Assembly (NCBI GenBank): GCA_002785215.1
Contig: PFMK01000068.1
Span: 5,312 to 15,652 of the forward strand
From: Candidatus Gottesmanbacteria bacterium CG_4_10_14_0_8_um_filter_37_24
GTDB taxonomy: Bacteria; Patescibacteriota; Microgenomatia; 2-02-FULL-39-11
Direction: 5' to 3'
DNA length: 10,341 nucleotides
Shown: positions 1 to 6,796 of the stretch, one piece after another
Layout: each line of letters begins with the position of its first letter
How positions within the stretch are numbered: position 1 is the first letter of the stretch
Translations under genes and position numbers: made by a program
Notes under the pieces: generated by a model
What the model saw: only the letters and a program-made list of their open reading frames with translations
Told to the model about the DNA's origin: nothing
Databases searched by the model: none

Positions 1-3
1 TAT

Positions 4-1782
4 ATGTTACCAGAAAGTCCACAAACACCATCACCCGCAGATGCTCTTCCCGCGCCCGCTTCGGATAAAGCGCTTGCAGCTGAAGCGATAGAGCACCAGG
101 CCGAAATCACAGCCCGGGAACCCCAGCAGATTGTAGATCTTATGACAGAAGGGGATGTAGGCAAGAGGCTTGATGTGATCATGGCAGATGGCGAAGGAGT
201 GATAGTCGTAGAGGAGTTAAGAGCCCAAGATCGTTTAAGGGGGCTTGATGCGGAAAGCGCAAAACATCACAAAAAAGGAGAGGGATTGGGTGTATACCGG
301 CCGCTTGTCACCAAAAAGGACGGTAAATTAGCTGTTCTGCCTCAAACAAGCAAAAAAGCGGAAAAAGCACAAGGAGATTTGAACGCGTTACAGAAACGGA
401 AAACCGCCACACAAAGAAGACGGGAGGAAGTAATCAGGCTTAAAGCTAAAAATCCTGAGACTTTCCAATTATACGATTTGCTTGAAAGGGCAATCACAGG
501 TTTTGAAGCGGATGCTCAAACTGCATCTTCTGAGCCGGCCAGGGCTGTAGCTCTTGAGCAGGCTGAAGATGCCAGACTGAGGCAGGAGAAGCTGACTGGA
601 GCAAAAAGGTTGGTAGAATTGGATACCCAGTTAAGAACTCTGGCTGCAGAGCTGGGCCAATCCGGGGAAGCTGCAGGAAGGGAAGTAGGTAGATATGAAG
701 ATTGGAGAAAAGAAGAGGCAAAGATGCAACCGGGAGAAGTAAGATGGATGGAGGTCCAGGAAGCAGCCCAACACGTAGAAGAACTTGTCTCCACTAGGGA
801 GTTTCTTGACGAATACCGTACCGAATATGTAGATAAATCTGCAGAAATTGCGGCAGCAAAAGCAAGAGCTGAGGCGAAAAGAGCAGATGCCCAGGCTCAT
901 CTTACTGCCGGGCCGGACGAGGATGGAATTGTAAGCGGAACCAGGGCAAGAGTGATGGCAAAAATATTTAAACCTGTGTTGGTAAATGCTGAGAGGGTGA
1001 TAGCTGCAACCACGCACGAGCAGGAACTTGTCACAAACCCGGCGCTTTTAGCAGATATGGACGGTTGTCCCACCGGATTGCGCTGGGCACTAAGAGTGCT
1101 GACCGGTCAAGAACCACCAAGAGTTGATGATGAGGCCAATCCTTTGGTTACTTCCGAAGACGCTTCTAATCTGAGGATAGCCGCAGCTCTACTGGGTCCG
1201 GCGGCACGTGATTCGTATACAGTCAGCCAAGTAATTCGTGAGGCCATATTAGCTTCTACAGAAATCCGTCTTTCTGAAGCAGGCGAGGCGCCTGTAGAAC
1301 CTGCAGTTGAGAGTATGGTTGTTTCGCCATATACAGTAGATCATGATTCAGGCACGTTGTCGGATGAGGAAGTAGCCGGATTGAGTTCTGACATGGTGGC
1401 GTTACTTAAACCACATCAGAGAGCGGAGCTGGCTTTCCGCCTGCGTCCGGAACAGGTAGCCACGCTGCCTACGGGAAATGAAACTATTCACGTTATTATT
1501 AATTGTGTCTTGCCGGCGGTGATAAAAGCATACACAGAGCAAAATTTTACACAAAGAACAGCATTTTCCGCCCATGATATTCTGGTGACTATTTTGCCAA
1601 AAGTGATATTAGGTTTCCCAGATGAACCAAAGAGAAGTTTAAAAGCTGATGAGATGGTGGCTGTGGATGAAGCTATTGCCAATATTGCCAGCCAGCAAGC
1701 GGCCGCAGAAGGCCAGGAACTTGACCATAATCCCAAAACACCTCAAAATGAAGCCCTTGTTTCGTTAATAAAAAAAGGGTGA
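4..1782 (+). CDS. Uncharacterised coiled-coil protein, possibly 5'-truncated
   Basis: About 592 aa of no family I recognise. The N-terminal 40 or so residues are Pro/Ala-rich and probably disordered. Residues roughly 110-310 are dominated by Lys, Arg, Glu, Ala and Gln in patterns typical of long helices or coiled coils. The C-terminal half (about 310-590) looks like a globular helical domain with a mildly hydrophobic stretch near residues 490-510, too weak to call a membrane segment. There is no signal peptide. The gene ends in TGA 20 bases before the next ATG, so it probably shares a transcript with the 836-aa gene. Only one codon (TAT) precedes the ATG at position 4 and it is not a stop, so the true start could lie outside the window. 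MLPESPQTPSP is nevertheless a plausible N-terminus. A structural or scaffold role beside its neighbours is inference only. Confidence 0.85.
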   Translation: MLPESPQTPSPADALPAPASDKALAAEAIEHQAEITAREPQQIVDLMTEGDVGKRLDVIMADGEGVIVVEELRAQDRLRGLDAESAKHHKKGEGLGVYRPLVTKKDGKLAVLPQTSKKAEKAQGDLNALQKRKTATQRRREEVIRLKAKNPETFQLYDLLERAITGFEADAQTASSEPARAVALEQAEDARLRQEKLTGAKRLVELDTQLRTLAAELGQSGEAAGREVGRYEDWRKEEAKMQPGEVRWMEVQEAAQHVEELVSTREFLDEYRTEYVDKSAEIAAAKARAEAKRADAQAHLTAGPDEDGIVSGTRARVMAKIFKPVLVNAERVIAATTHEQELVTNPALLADMDGCPTGLRWALRVLTGQEPPRVDDEANPLVTSEDASNLRIAAALLGPAARDSYTVSQVIREAILASTEIRLSEAGEAPVEPAVESMVVSPYTVDHDSGTLSDEEVAGLSSDMVALLKPHQRAELAFRLRPEQVATLPTGNETIHVIINCVLPAVIKAYTEQNFTQRTAFSAHDILVTILPKVILGFPDEPKRSLKADEMVAVDEAIANIASQQAAAEGQELDHNPKTPQNEALVSLIKKG

Positions 1783-1783
1783 G
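1777..1783 (+). promoter_or_regulatory. Weak Shine-Dalgarno-like GGGTGAG before the 836-aa gene
   Basis: GGGTGAG overlaps the TGA stop of the upstream gene. It lies 10 bases before a TTG at 1794 and 19 before the ATG at 1803. It would suit the TTG spacing better, giving an extra Met-Ile-His, but ATG is the commoner start. The choice is unresolved. It is one of few purine-rich SD-like strings near a start codon in this window. Confidence 0.3.
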
Positions 1784-1802
1784 CGTTCAATAATTGATTC
1801 AT

Positions 1803-4313
1803 ATGCCAGCAGAAGGAGGAACTATTCAAGTTTCCGGTTTAGACGATCTTTCAGTTGCGAATTTATTTGGCCCAAATTTGCCTGTTCCGGGCCAGCCTTC
1901 AGTTGATTTTAGGAACACTCCTGTGGATGCGGCCAGGGTACAGGCATTATTAAGGCCGGGTGTAACTCCTGCGGTTGACAGGCCTCCTGAGCCTGTGGTT
2001 TCCGCCCTGCCTCCAAAAGAAAGGACAAGATTAGGAAGGTTGGTTCATGATACTTTGGCAGATGTGGATATTGCAGTTCAAAACATCAGGCACGGTTTAC
2101 AAGAAACTGGTTGGCAGGGTGTTGCACAAAGGACTTTAGACATGGGTAGAGATATGATAAGTCAGCCGAGAGTCCAATTTGCGGCAAAAGCTCTGGGAGG
2201 GATTGCAGCCAAAGAATTTGCAGTACAGGTTTTTAATATACCCAGACCTACGGTTGAGACTGTTACCTCTTTAGCCATTCCGGCTTTGGCAGCAGCCAAC
2301 AATGTTTTAAGACGATACGAAAGAAGCAGGACGGCAGAAAATCATCCCCGTTTATGGCAGGCGGCCATAAGATTTACCCAGGATGCGATAATCGGCGCTG
2401 CGGCAGCCAGGATTGAAGGTGCTGTAGTTTCTACTGCCGGTGTCACACCGCATGCGTACGCCGAATCTTTACAACAGCAAGCTCCTTCCTCCCCTGACGC
2501 AGCTCCTCCGCAAACAGGAGGACCGGCGCAGGATGTGGTCTCCGTAAGTCCAGGCCATTTGTCTGCCCATGATGTTTCCGCCACTTGGGATCCTTTAAAA
2601 ATTCCTGTAGGTTCTCTTCAGGGAGACACTGTTCCACTGCGGTCAGTTATCGTACCAAACCAGGATCTTCATACAGGACCGGCAGCCGTAGCACATCCCA
2701 ATATGGATTTTGGCGTGGCCGGGGCACAAGTTAATCTGGGTTCAGGCGGAGCCTCTGCCCAAGACGTGTTTGCACAAACCACAGCAGATTCAGCCCAGGT
2801 CGGTATACACGGCCCTGCAGAAGCACATATACAAGGAGTACATGTTGATTTACAACATAATGTTGGATTGCATGTGCCCAGATTGGACATAAAAGTACCT
2901 GATATCCATGTTCCCCTACCAGGAGGAGCAAAATTTGATCTGACCGGTCCGGGAGTACATGCCGACAATTTGACTGTAGGGTTACAAGGCGTACATGCTG
3001 ATGTCGGTCCTGCTTCGGCAACCACACAAGGAGCAATGGTAGGTATTGACAGTACTGGTGCGCATATCCAAATCGGTAAAACACACATCCAAACTCCCCA
3101 TATTGGAGCATCTGTACAAAAAGCCGGCATCCAGGCTGACACTCTTTCCGTTCAAAGACCCGGCCTTGAGGTACATCTTCCCCAAGCCAATGTGGATTTG
3201 CACGTTGGGGATGGAGGCCACGCTACTGTTTCCGGTCTTGATGCCTCAGTACAGGGAGCACAAGCCCATATTGAACCGGGTATATTGCATTCAGCCGGCG
3301 CCGATGTCCACTTGGGAAAAAGTGGTTTAAGAGTGGATCTTGGTCAAACTACAGGATCTGTTCCTTCCGGAACAGCCAGTGTAGATGATGTAAAATTCCA
3401 CGCTGATGGTGTGGCAGGAGCTTCCCCTGATATTAGCCTGAAAACTTCAGGTGCAGATGTAACTGTTCCTTCCCGGAAATTTGATACGGGTATTTTAGAC
3501 TACCAGGGAAAAGACCTAAAAGCTGCCTGGGGACAGCAGGATTTCCAGACGCCGGGGGCCATAGTTGATAACGAAGTGGTTACAGTATCTCCAAGTACTT
3601 CCGGAGATACTGCAGTGGCAGTGCCTGCTTCCGACGTGCCACCTCAAGCGCCTATTTCCGGACCTTCACATGGAGAAGTTTTAGGACCTCCTTCGCCTCC
3701 TAAGGGTGCTGTTGAAGCAACCGTGGACGTTCCTCAAGTAGCAGTTACACCCGCCGTAGCTCCACCTCAAGCAGAAATACCAGCAGCAGGCACTCCCTCC
3801 CCTTCCCCTGACGCAGCCCATCCGCAAACAGGAGGACCGGCGCAGGATGTGCTTAAAGTAGATGTACCTGCAAGTCATGTTGCTCCTTCAGCCGTTCACC
3901 AGGCAGTTGCGCCTTCTGTAGAGCTTCACCCGCAGACTACCACTCCCGATCATATCACTATAAATGAAAGAGGGATTTGGGGCGGTTTAGATGATAGTCT
4001 GTTTGTAAAAGAGTCAGGTTTAAGCCAGGCAGGACAAAACATCCTTGTTGACGCATATAAAGATGTTTTAGCTCCAAACCACACTGGAATTTTACAACCT
4101 CAAGTTATACCAATTACCCCGGAGAATCATACTGAAGCTGCTGACTACATCATCCAAACTGTAGATAGAATCCAGGCATGGTTAAATCTGACTTCGCTAA
4201 AGGGAGACAGAGCTGTCGAGGCTTTAGTTGATAACGGGACAGTTACACAAGGCTTCACCTTAGAAGATCTTGACATACTTAGAAAATTAGCAGAAAATTT
4301 ATTAAAGAAATAG
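1803..4313 (+). CDS. Large repetitive His/Gly/Val-rich protein, putative surface or membrane-associated
   Basis: 836 aa from ATG 1803; a TTG at 1794 would add three residues. No family is recognised with confidence. Residues about 55-215 are helical with two weakly hydrophobic stretches (about 123-170 and 188-215). The second is followed by AYA-ES, which resembles a signal-peptidase site, but it contains Arg and Glu and is a poor membrane helix. Residues about 287-513 form a repetitive, His-rich segment of alternating short hydrophobic strands (GVHAD, DLHVG, AHIQIG, DIHVP), suggesting a beta-rich or solenoid-like stalk and loosely recalling AHNAK-type repeats. Residues about 590-685 are Pro/Ala/Ser-rich linker. 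The final 120 or so residues are globular, and INERGIWGGLDDSL there weakly resembles LysM-like segments of CPR surface proteins. The same SPDAA-PQTGGPAQDV motif occurs at residues 230-245 and 668-683, bracketing the repetitive part. The small acidic gene follows after 12 bases. A surface stalk or adhesin-like role is inference. Confidence 0.85.
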   Translation: MPAEGGTIQVSGLDDLSVANLFGPNLPVPGQPSVDFRNTPVDAARVQALLRPGVTPAVDRPPEPVVSALPPKERTRLGRLVHDTLADVDIAVQNIRHGLQETGWQGVAQRTLDMGRDMISQPRVQFAAKALGGIAAKEFAVQVFNIPRPTVETVTSLAIPALAAANNVLRRYERSRTAENHPRLWQAAIRFTQDAIIGAAAARIEGAVVSTAGVTPHAYAESLQQQAPSSPDAAPPQTGGPAQDVVSVSPGHLSAHDVSATWDPLKIPVGSLQGDTVPLRSVIVPNQDLHTGPAAVAHPNMDFGVAGAQVNLGSGGASAQDVFAQTTADSAQVGIHGPAEAHIQGVHVDLQHNVGLHVPRLDIKVPDIHVPLPGGAKFDLTGPGVHADNLTVGLQGVHADVGPASATTQGAMVGIDSTGAHIQIGKTHIQTPHIGASVQKAGIQADTLSVQRPGLEVHLPQANVDLHVGDGGHATVSGLDASVQGAQAHIEPGILHSAGADVHLGKSGLRVDLGQTTGSVPSGTASVDDVKFHADGVAGASPDISLKTSGADVTVPSRKFDTGILDYQGKDLKAAWGQQDFQTPGAIVDNEVVTVSPSTSGDTAVAVPASDVPPQAPISGPSHGEVLGPPSPPKGAVEATVDVPQVAVTPAVAPPQAEIPAAGTPSPSPDAAHPQTGGPAQDVLKVDVPASHVAPSAVHQAVAPSVELHPQTTTPDHITINERGIWGGLDDSLFVKESGLSQAGQNILVDAYKDVLAPNHTGILQPQVIPITPENHTEAADYIIQTVDRIQAWLNLTSLKGDRAVEALVDNGTVTQGFTLEDLDILRKLAENLLKK
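2491..2537 (+). repeat. 47-bp direct repeat, copy 1
   Basis: This copy matches 3805-3851 at 45 of 47 positions, with the last 31 bases identical. It encodes SPDAAPPQTGGPAQDV (residues 230-245) just before the His-rich repetitive segment. The two copies begin 1314 bp apart, exactly 438 codons, and are read in the same frame. Confidence 0.95.
2661..3341 (+). repeat. Degenerate His/Gly/Val-rich repetitive coding segment
   Basis: These 227 codons (residues about 287-513 of the 836-aa protein) contain 19 histidines by hand count. Many sit in recurring short strands such as GVHAD, DVHLG, EVHLP and AHIQ, separated by Gly, Pro or polar turns. The DNA copies have diverged, so this is a protein-level repeat rather than a tandem DNA repeat, and no single fixed period is obvious by eye. 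Low stop-codon frequency here also creates long false reading frames in other frames and on the opposite strand. Confidence 0.7.
3805..3851 (+). repeat. 47-bp direct repeat, copy 2
   Basis: Second copy of the repeat at 2491-2537, differing at two positions. It encodes SPDAAHPQTGGPAQDV (residues 668-683), at the end of the Pro-rich linker and before the C-terminal globular domain. Confidence 0.95.
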
Positions 4314-4325
4314 AAAAAAGTTATT

Positions 4326-4619
4326 ATGCCTGATGATATATATACCCTATTTATCGATAAGCTGAAAAAAGACAAAGGGGAAAAAGAGGCTAAAAATTAT
4401 CTGAACAGCCTTACCAAAATAAGCGCTGTTGATCTGTTTACTACCCTGCTTTCTTTTATGTCTGAAAAAGATATGGAAGAACTGGAAAAAATGTCTGACG
4501 ATGATATGAAAAAAGAGATGGAAAGAAGATTTAAAGAAAAGACAGGTATTGCTCCATGGGAATTCGTTAAAGGCCTGCAGGACAGAATAGCTGAAGAATA
4601 CCTGATAAGCGAAACTTAG
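4326..4619 (+). CDS. Small acidic helical protein (97 aa)
   Basis: 97 aa starting MPDDIYTLF, rich in Lys, Glu and Asp, with a net charge near -6 by hand count. It appears all-helical, without a signal peptide or membrane segment. It begins 12 bases after the 836-aa gene, so the two are probably co-transcribed. No good Shine-Dalgarno sequence precedes it, only AGAAAAAAG. The segment at residues 37-72 (leucine-rich helix, then SEKDMEELEKM, then a second charged helix) recalls the DUF5663-like pattern in CPR proteins. It also aligns loosely with residues 40-80 of the 156-aa protein encoded at 6251-6721. A partner or chaperone for the preceding large protein is possible but is inference from position and size only. 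Confidence 0.85.
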   Translation: MPDDIYTLFIDKLKKDKGEKEAKNYLNSLTKISAVDLFTTLLSFMSEKDMEELEKMSDDDMKKEMERRFKEKTGIAPWEFVKGLQDRIAEEYLISET

Positions 4620-4721
4620 AAAATCAGCTAAATTTATTTCCTCATTTTTGACTACCTAAACCATTAAGTATTACCATTTATCATAAAACCATGGATAGAA
4701 TTCTTAGTTATTGTATGTCAT

Positions 4722-4744
4722 TTTGATTCAAATTATGATTCAAA
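4722..4744 (+). promoter_or_regulatory. Tandem TTTGATTCAAA dyads, candidate operator
   Basis: TTTGATTCAAA at 4722-4732 is a perfect dyad around its central T. TATGATTCAAA at 4734-4744 repeats it with one change, 12 bases further on. The pair ends nine bases before the TTGACA box, where an activator often binds, and near one helical turn apart, as expected of two protomers on one DNA face. The regulator is unknown. Confidence 0.45.
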
Positions 4745-4753
4745 ACAAAATGC

Positions 4754-4783
4754 TTGACAGGTAGTTTATTTTCGTGCAATACT
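4754..4783 (+). promoter_or_regulatory. Sigma-70-type promoter of the 479-aa gene
   Basis: TTGACA (4754-4759) matches the -35 consensus exactly. After 18 bases comes AATACT (4778-4783), which matches TATAAT at four of six positions and is preceded by TGC, an extended -10 element. The expected transcript start is near 4790, two or three bases before ATG 4793, so the mRNA would be leaderless or nearly so. Confidence 0.65.
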
Positions 4784-4792
4784 AAATTTATT

Positions 4793-6232
4793 ATGGCAGA
4801 TGTAGCTCATGGAGAATTACCTCAAGGCGGCGGGCGTCCGGCAGGAGCAGCCGCGCAGGTTGCCAATCCCGCTGAAGGCAGACAGGCAGGCGCAGGAGGA
4901 GGAAGACAGCGCGATCAGCAACAGAGAGAACGGGATGAGAGAGGTGTGGCACAAATAGGAGCAGACATAGACGCAGCCAATGCCGCAGAAAGAGCCTACA
5001 GGCAGCAACAAGCCCAGCAAAATGAAAACCAAGGACAAAATAGGGCTCTTCAGGCTGAAGCAGGAGGCGAGGAAGAAAGAAGACTGGATTTAGGCAGGCT
5101 TCATGAAGGAGTGTTAAATAGAACAATGCTTAGATTCCTCAGGGCCCGGACCATGCCTGCATACGAGGGAGCCAGTGTAGAGGTCAGGAGAAAAAGCTGG
5201 TGGAGACGGATTCTCCGGTTACCTTTGATAGGAGCTTTAGTACCCGGTCAATTTGATGCGGCAAAAATCCAGGCAGCTTTGACCGTACCGGCGGGTGCAG
5301 GCGCATTTGTTCCTGGTATTGCAGAAGGTGCAAAAATCGTGGCAAAAGGCGTTTTGCAAGGTACATTACCTGTAGCTGCAACTGCTGCAGTCTTGGGTTT
5401 CGGGGCAAGAGCTACCATAGACGGAATCAGAGCTGCGGTTTTGAAAAGATCTAGTGTATATTTTCTAGCTGACAGTATCATTAACGAATCCACCAATCAC
5501 CGCAAGAGCTGGGACAGGAAAGCAGCCTGGGGTACTGTCTTCGGGAACAAGGGAGACGCTGCAGATTTGGCCCAGCTCAGGTATCTAGGGCAGGAATTGG
5601 CAAACGCCGATCAGTTGGGTATGGATAAAACCGCCATGAGAAATCTGATCCGTAAGGCTTTCGCTATGAAGCTAGACAGGGAAACCTTGGCCAGAGTGCT
5701 TCCTGTCTTCGAACAGCAAAAACTGTCAGACGTGGAACTCGCCCATCTGGCCCAGATTGACCAGACATACGACATAGCCAACCAGATGTTGCAGGGACAA
5801 TTTACAGCCAGGGAAAGGATGGAATTCATGGAAAATGAACTCCCTGGATATGTCAAGAGACGTGAATTTGTAAACACGCTTAAAGTAATCGGCAAAAGGA
5901 GCCTTATTGCAGGTTTTAAGACCAGCATACTCGGATCAGCAGTATCTATCTTCAGAGGTCTTGCCCTTGGAGGAGTGATAGAACGGACAGCGGCCAACCT
6001 GTCTACAGCAGCAAACCAGGCATATATTAACACCCAGCAGGCGTTGGGGACCGTACCCGGTTCAGCCAGGACAGCATTGGACAACTTAACTAAAAATTTA
6101 ACCTGGCCTGATTTGTCGAAACTAGGCCTTACAGCTCCTGTGGCTGCGGCGGTACCAGCAGCAGCTCCATTCATAGGGCCGGTTAGACCACCGGTACCTA
6201 AGTGGGGTGATATGTTAAAATTTATAAAATAA
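4793..6232 (+). CDS. Uncharacterised Ala/Gly/Gln-rich protein with weakly hydrophobic segments
   Basis: 479 aa from ATG 4793. A TTG at 4754 would add 13 residues, but it is part of the TTGACA box, so I reject it. Residues about 1-100 are low-complexity Ala, Gly, Gln, Arg and Glu, probably disordered. A basic, aromatic motif RRKSWWRR lies at residues 132-139 and is followed by hydrophobic ILRLPLIGALVPG. Hydrophobic Ala/Gly stretches follow at about 163-175 and 190-206, and another lies near 370-400. These could associate with a membrane but are weak as spanning helices. The middle (about 230-370) is charged and helical. The C-terminus is Ala/Pro-rich and ends PKWGDMLKFIK. No catalytic motif is visible and no family is recognised. 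It is probably first in a transcript with the 156-aa gene 18 bases downstream. Confidence 0.87.
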   Translation: MADVAHGELPQGGGRPAGAAAQVANPAEGRQAGAGGGRQRDQQQRERDERGVAQIGADIDAANAAERAYRQQQAQQNENQGQNRALQAEAGGEEERRLDLGRLHEGVLNRTMLRFLRARTMPAYEGASVEVRRKSWWRRILRLPLIGALVPGQFDAAKIQAALTVPAGAGAFVPGIAEGAKIVAKGVLQGTLPVAATAAVLGFGARATIDGIRAAVLKRSSVYFLADSIINESTNHRKSWDRKAAWGTVFGNKGDAADLAQLRYLGQELANADQLGMDKTAMRNLIRKAFAMKLDRETLARVLPVFEQQKLSDVELAHLAQIDQTYDIANQMLQGQFTARERMEFMENELPGYVKRREFVNTLKVIGKRSLIAGFKTSILGSAVSIFRGLALGGVIERTAANLSTAANQAYINTQQALGTVPGSARTALDNLTKNLTWPDLSKLGLTAPVAAAVPAAAPFIGPVRPPVPKWGDMLKFIK

Positions 6233-6250
6233 ATATTTAATTTTAAAAAT

Positions 6251-6721
6251 ATGGCATTAACTGATTTAACCAAATACGATTTATTGGACTTACTGGCAGC
6301 AAATTTCTATCCTGACGAGAAGAAAGAAGAAATAGTAAGCAGTTATATGAAAGCGTTTGCCGATTATTTGTCTGACAGGGTAGCGGATAGACTTAAAGAG
6401 GAAGACGGAGAAAAACTGGCAGAGCTTTTGAGAGACCCATATGTGACTCCGGAGGTAATTGAAAATTTCTACAAAGGCAGGATTCCGGAATATGACATAT
6501 TATTGCTTGGAGGTACCCTGCTTTTTAAGAAAACCTTCCTTCTGGATTTTTACAAAGAAATGCTTAAGAAGACGAAAGAGGTAGAAGATGCAAGCAATGT
6601 TCTTTGGTCTGATATGGTAACGGCTGCAGAGAAGGACGAATGGGGTACAGTTCTGGATTATGCCAAACAAATAGAAGAAAAGTTCCTCCCCTCCCCTCAC
6701 CCTTCAAAATATCTGGACTGA
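6251..6721 (+). CDS. Acidic helical protein, DUF5663-like pattern (156 aa)
   Basis: 156 aa, net charge near -12 by hand count, with no signal peptide. Residues 8-85 follow a pattern I associate with DUF5663-type proteins of Patescibacteria: a leucine-rich helix, a long helix with charged LSDRVADRLKEEDGEKL, then a TPEVIENFYKGRIPEYD turn-helix. A hydrophobic stretch at about 83-100 (ILLLGGTLLF) is short and interrupted by Lys. The rest is amphipathic helix with Trp at 119 and 131. It starts 18 bases after the 479-aa gene with no Shine-Dalgarno sequence in the AT-rich gap. The pairing repeats that of the 836-aa and 97-aa genes. The family assignment is from memory and tentative, and the function is unknown. 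Confidence 0.85.
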   Translation: MALTDLTKYDLLDLLAANFYPDEKKEEIVSSYMKAFADYLSDRVADRLKEEDGEKLAELLRDPYVTPEVIENFYKGRIPEYDILLLGGTLLFKKTFLLDFYKEMLKKTKEVEDASNVLWSDMVTAAEKDEWGTVLDYAKQIEEKFLPSPHPSKYLD

Positions 6722-6744
6722 TTTATTTCCTCTCAAACACCTCG

Positions 6745-6773
6745 TTGCTTTCGGTAATGTATACAGCTAAAAT
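6745..6773 (+). promoter_or_regulatory. Candidate promoter of the RNase HI gene
   Basis: TTGCTT (6745-6750) is a weak -35 box. After 17 bases comes TAAAAT (6768-6773), matching TATAAT at five of six positions. Transcription would start near 6780 and leave a leader of about 17 bases before ATG 6797. TATTAT at 6774-6779 is an alternative -10 box. The surrounding AT-rich sequence makes chance matches likely. Confidence 0.35.
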
Positions 6774-6796
6774 TATTATTATTCTTTGAAAATAAC

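Larger units (their letters stand above)
4620..4792 (+). other. Intergenic control region between the two gene groups
   Basis: This is the longest gene-free stretch in the window (173 bases) and is AT-rich. The first part shows no convincing terminator: only a 5-bp CTGAT/ATCAG pairing around the stop codon, with no G+C-rich stem before a T run. The last 70 bases hold tandem dyads and a promoter, described separately. Confidence 0.6.

Noticed and set aside
631..1017. 128-aa antisense frame rich in Cys, Ser and Phe
   Set aside because: Shadow of the Glu/Lys/Ala-rich coiled-coil gene; the composition is what reverse-complemented charged codons give.
2669..3330. Several 94-157-aa frames on both strands inside the repetitive region
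   Set aside because: Stop codons are rare there in all frames because of the biased, repetitive coding sequence. The + strand frame is preferred because it is continuous over 2.5 kb and flanked by helical domains.
4754..4792. TTG start adding 13 residues to the 479-aa protein
   Set aside because: The TTG is the first half of a perfect TTGACA -35 box, and the ATG at 4793 sits just after the expected transcript start.
5611..6273. 220-aa open frame on the minus strand
   Set aside because: It lies wholly antisense to the end of the 479-aa gene and the start of the 156-aa gene, has no promoter or start signal, and its composition is a mirror of the Ala/Leu-rich coding strand.
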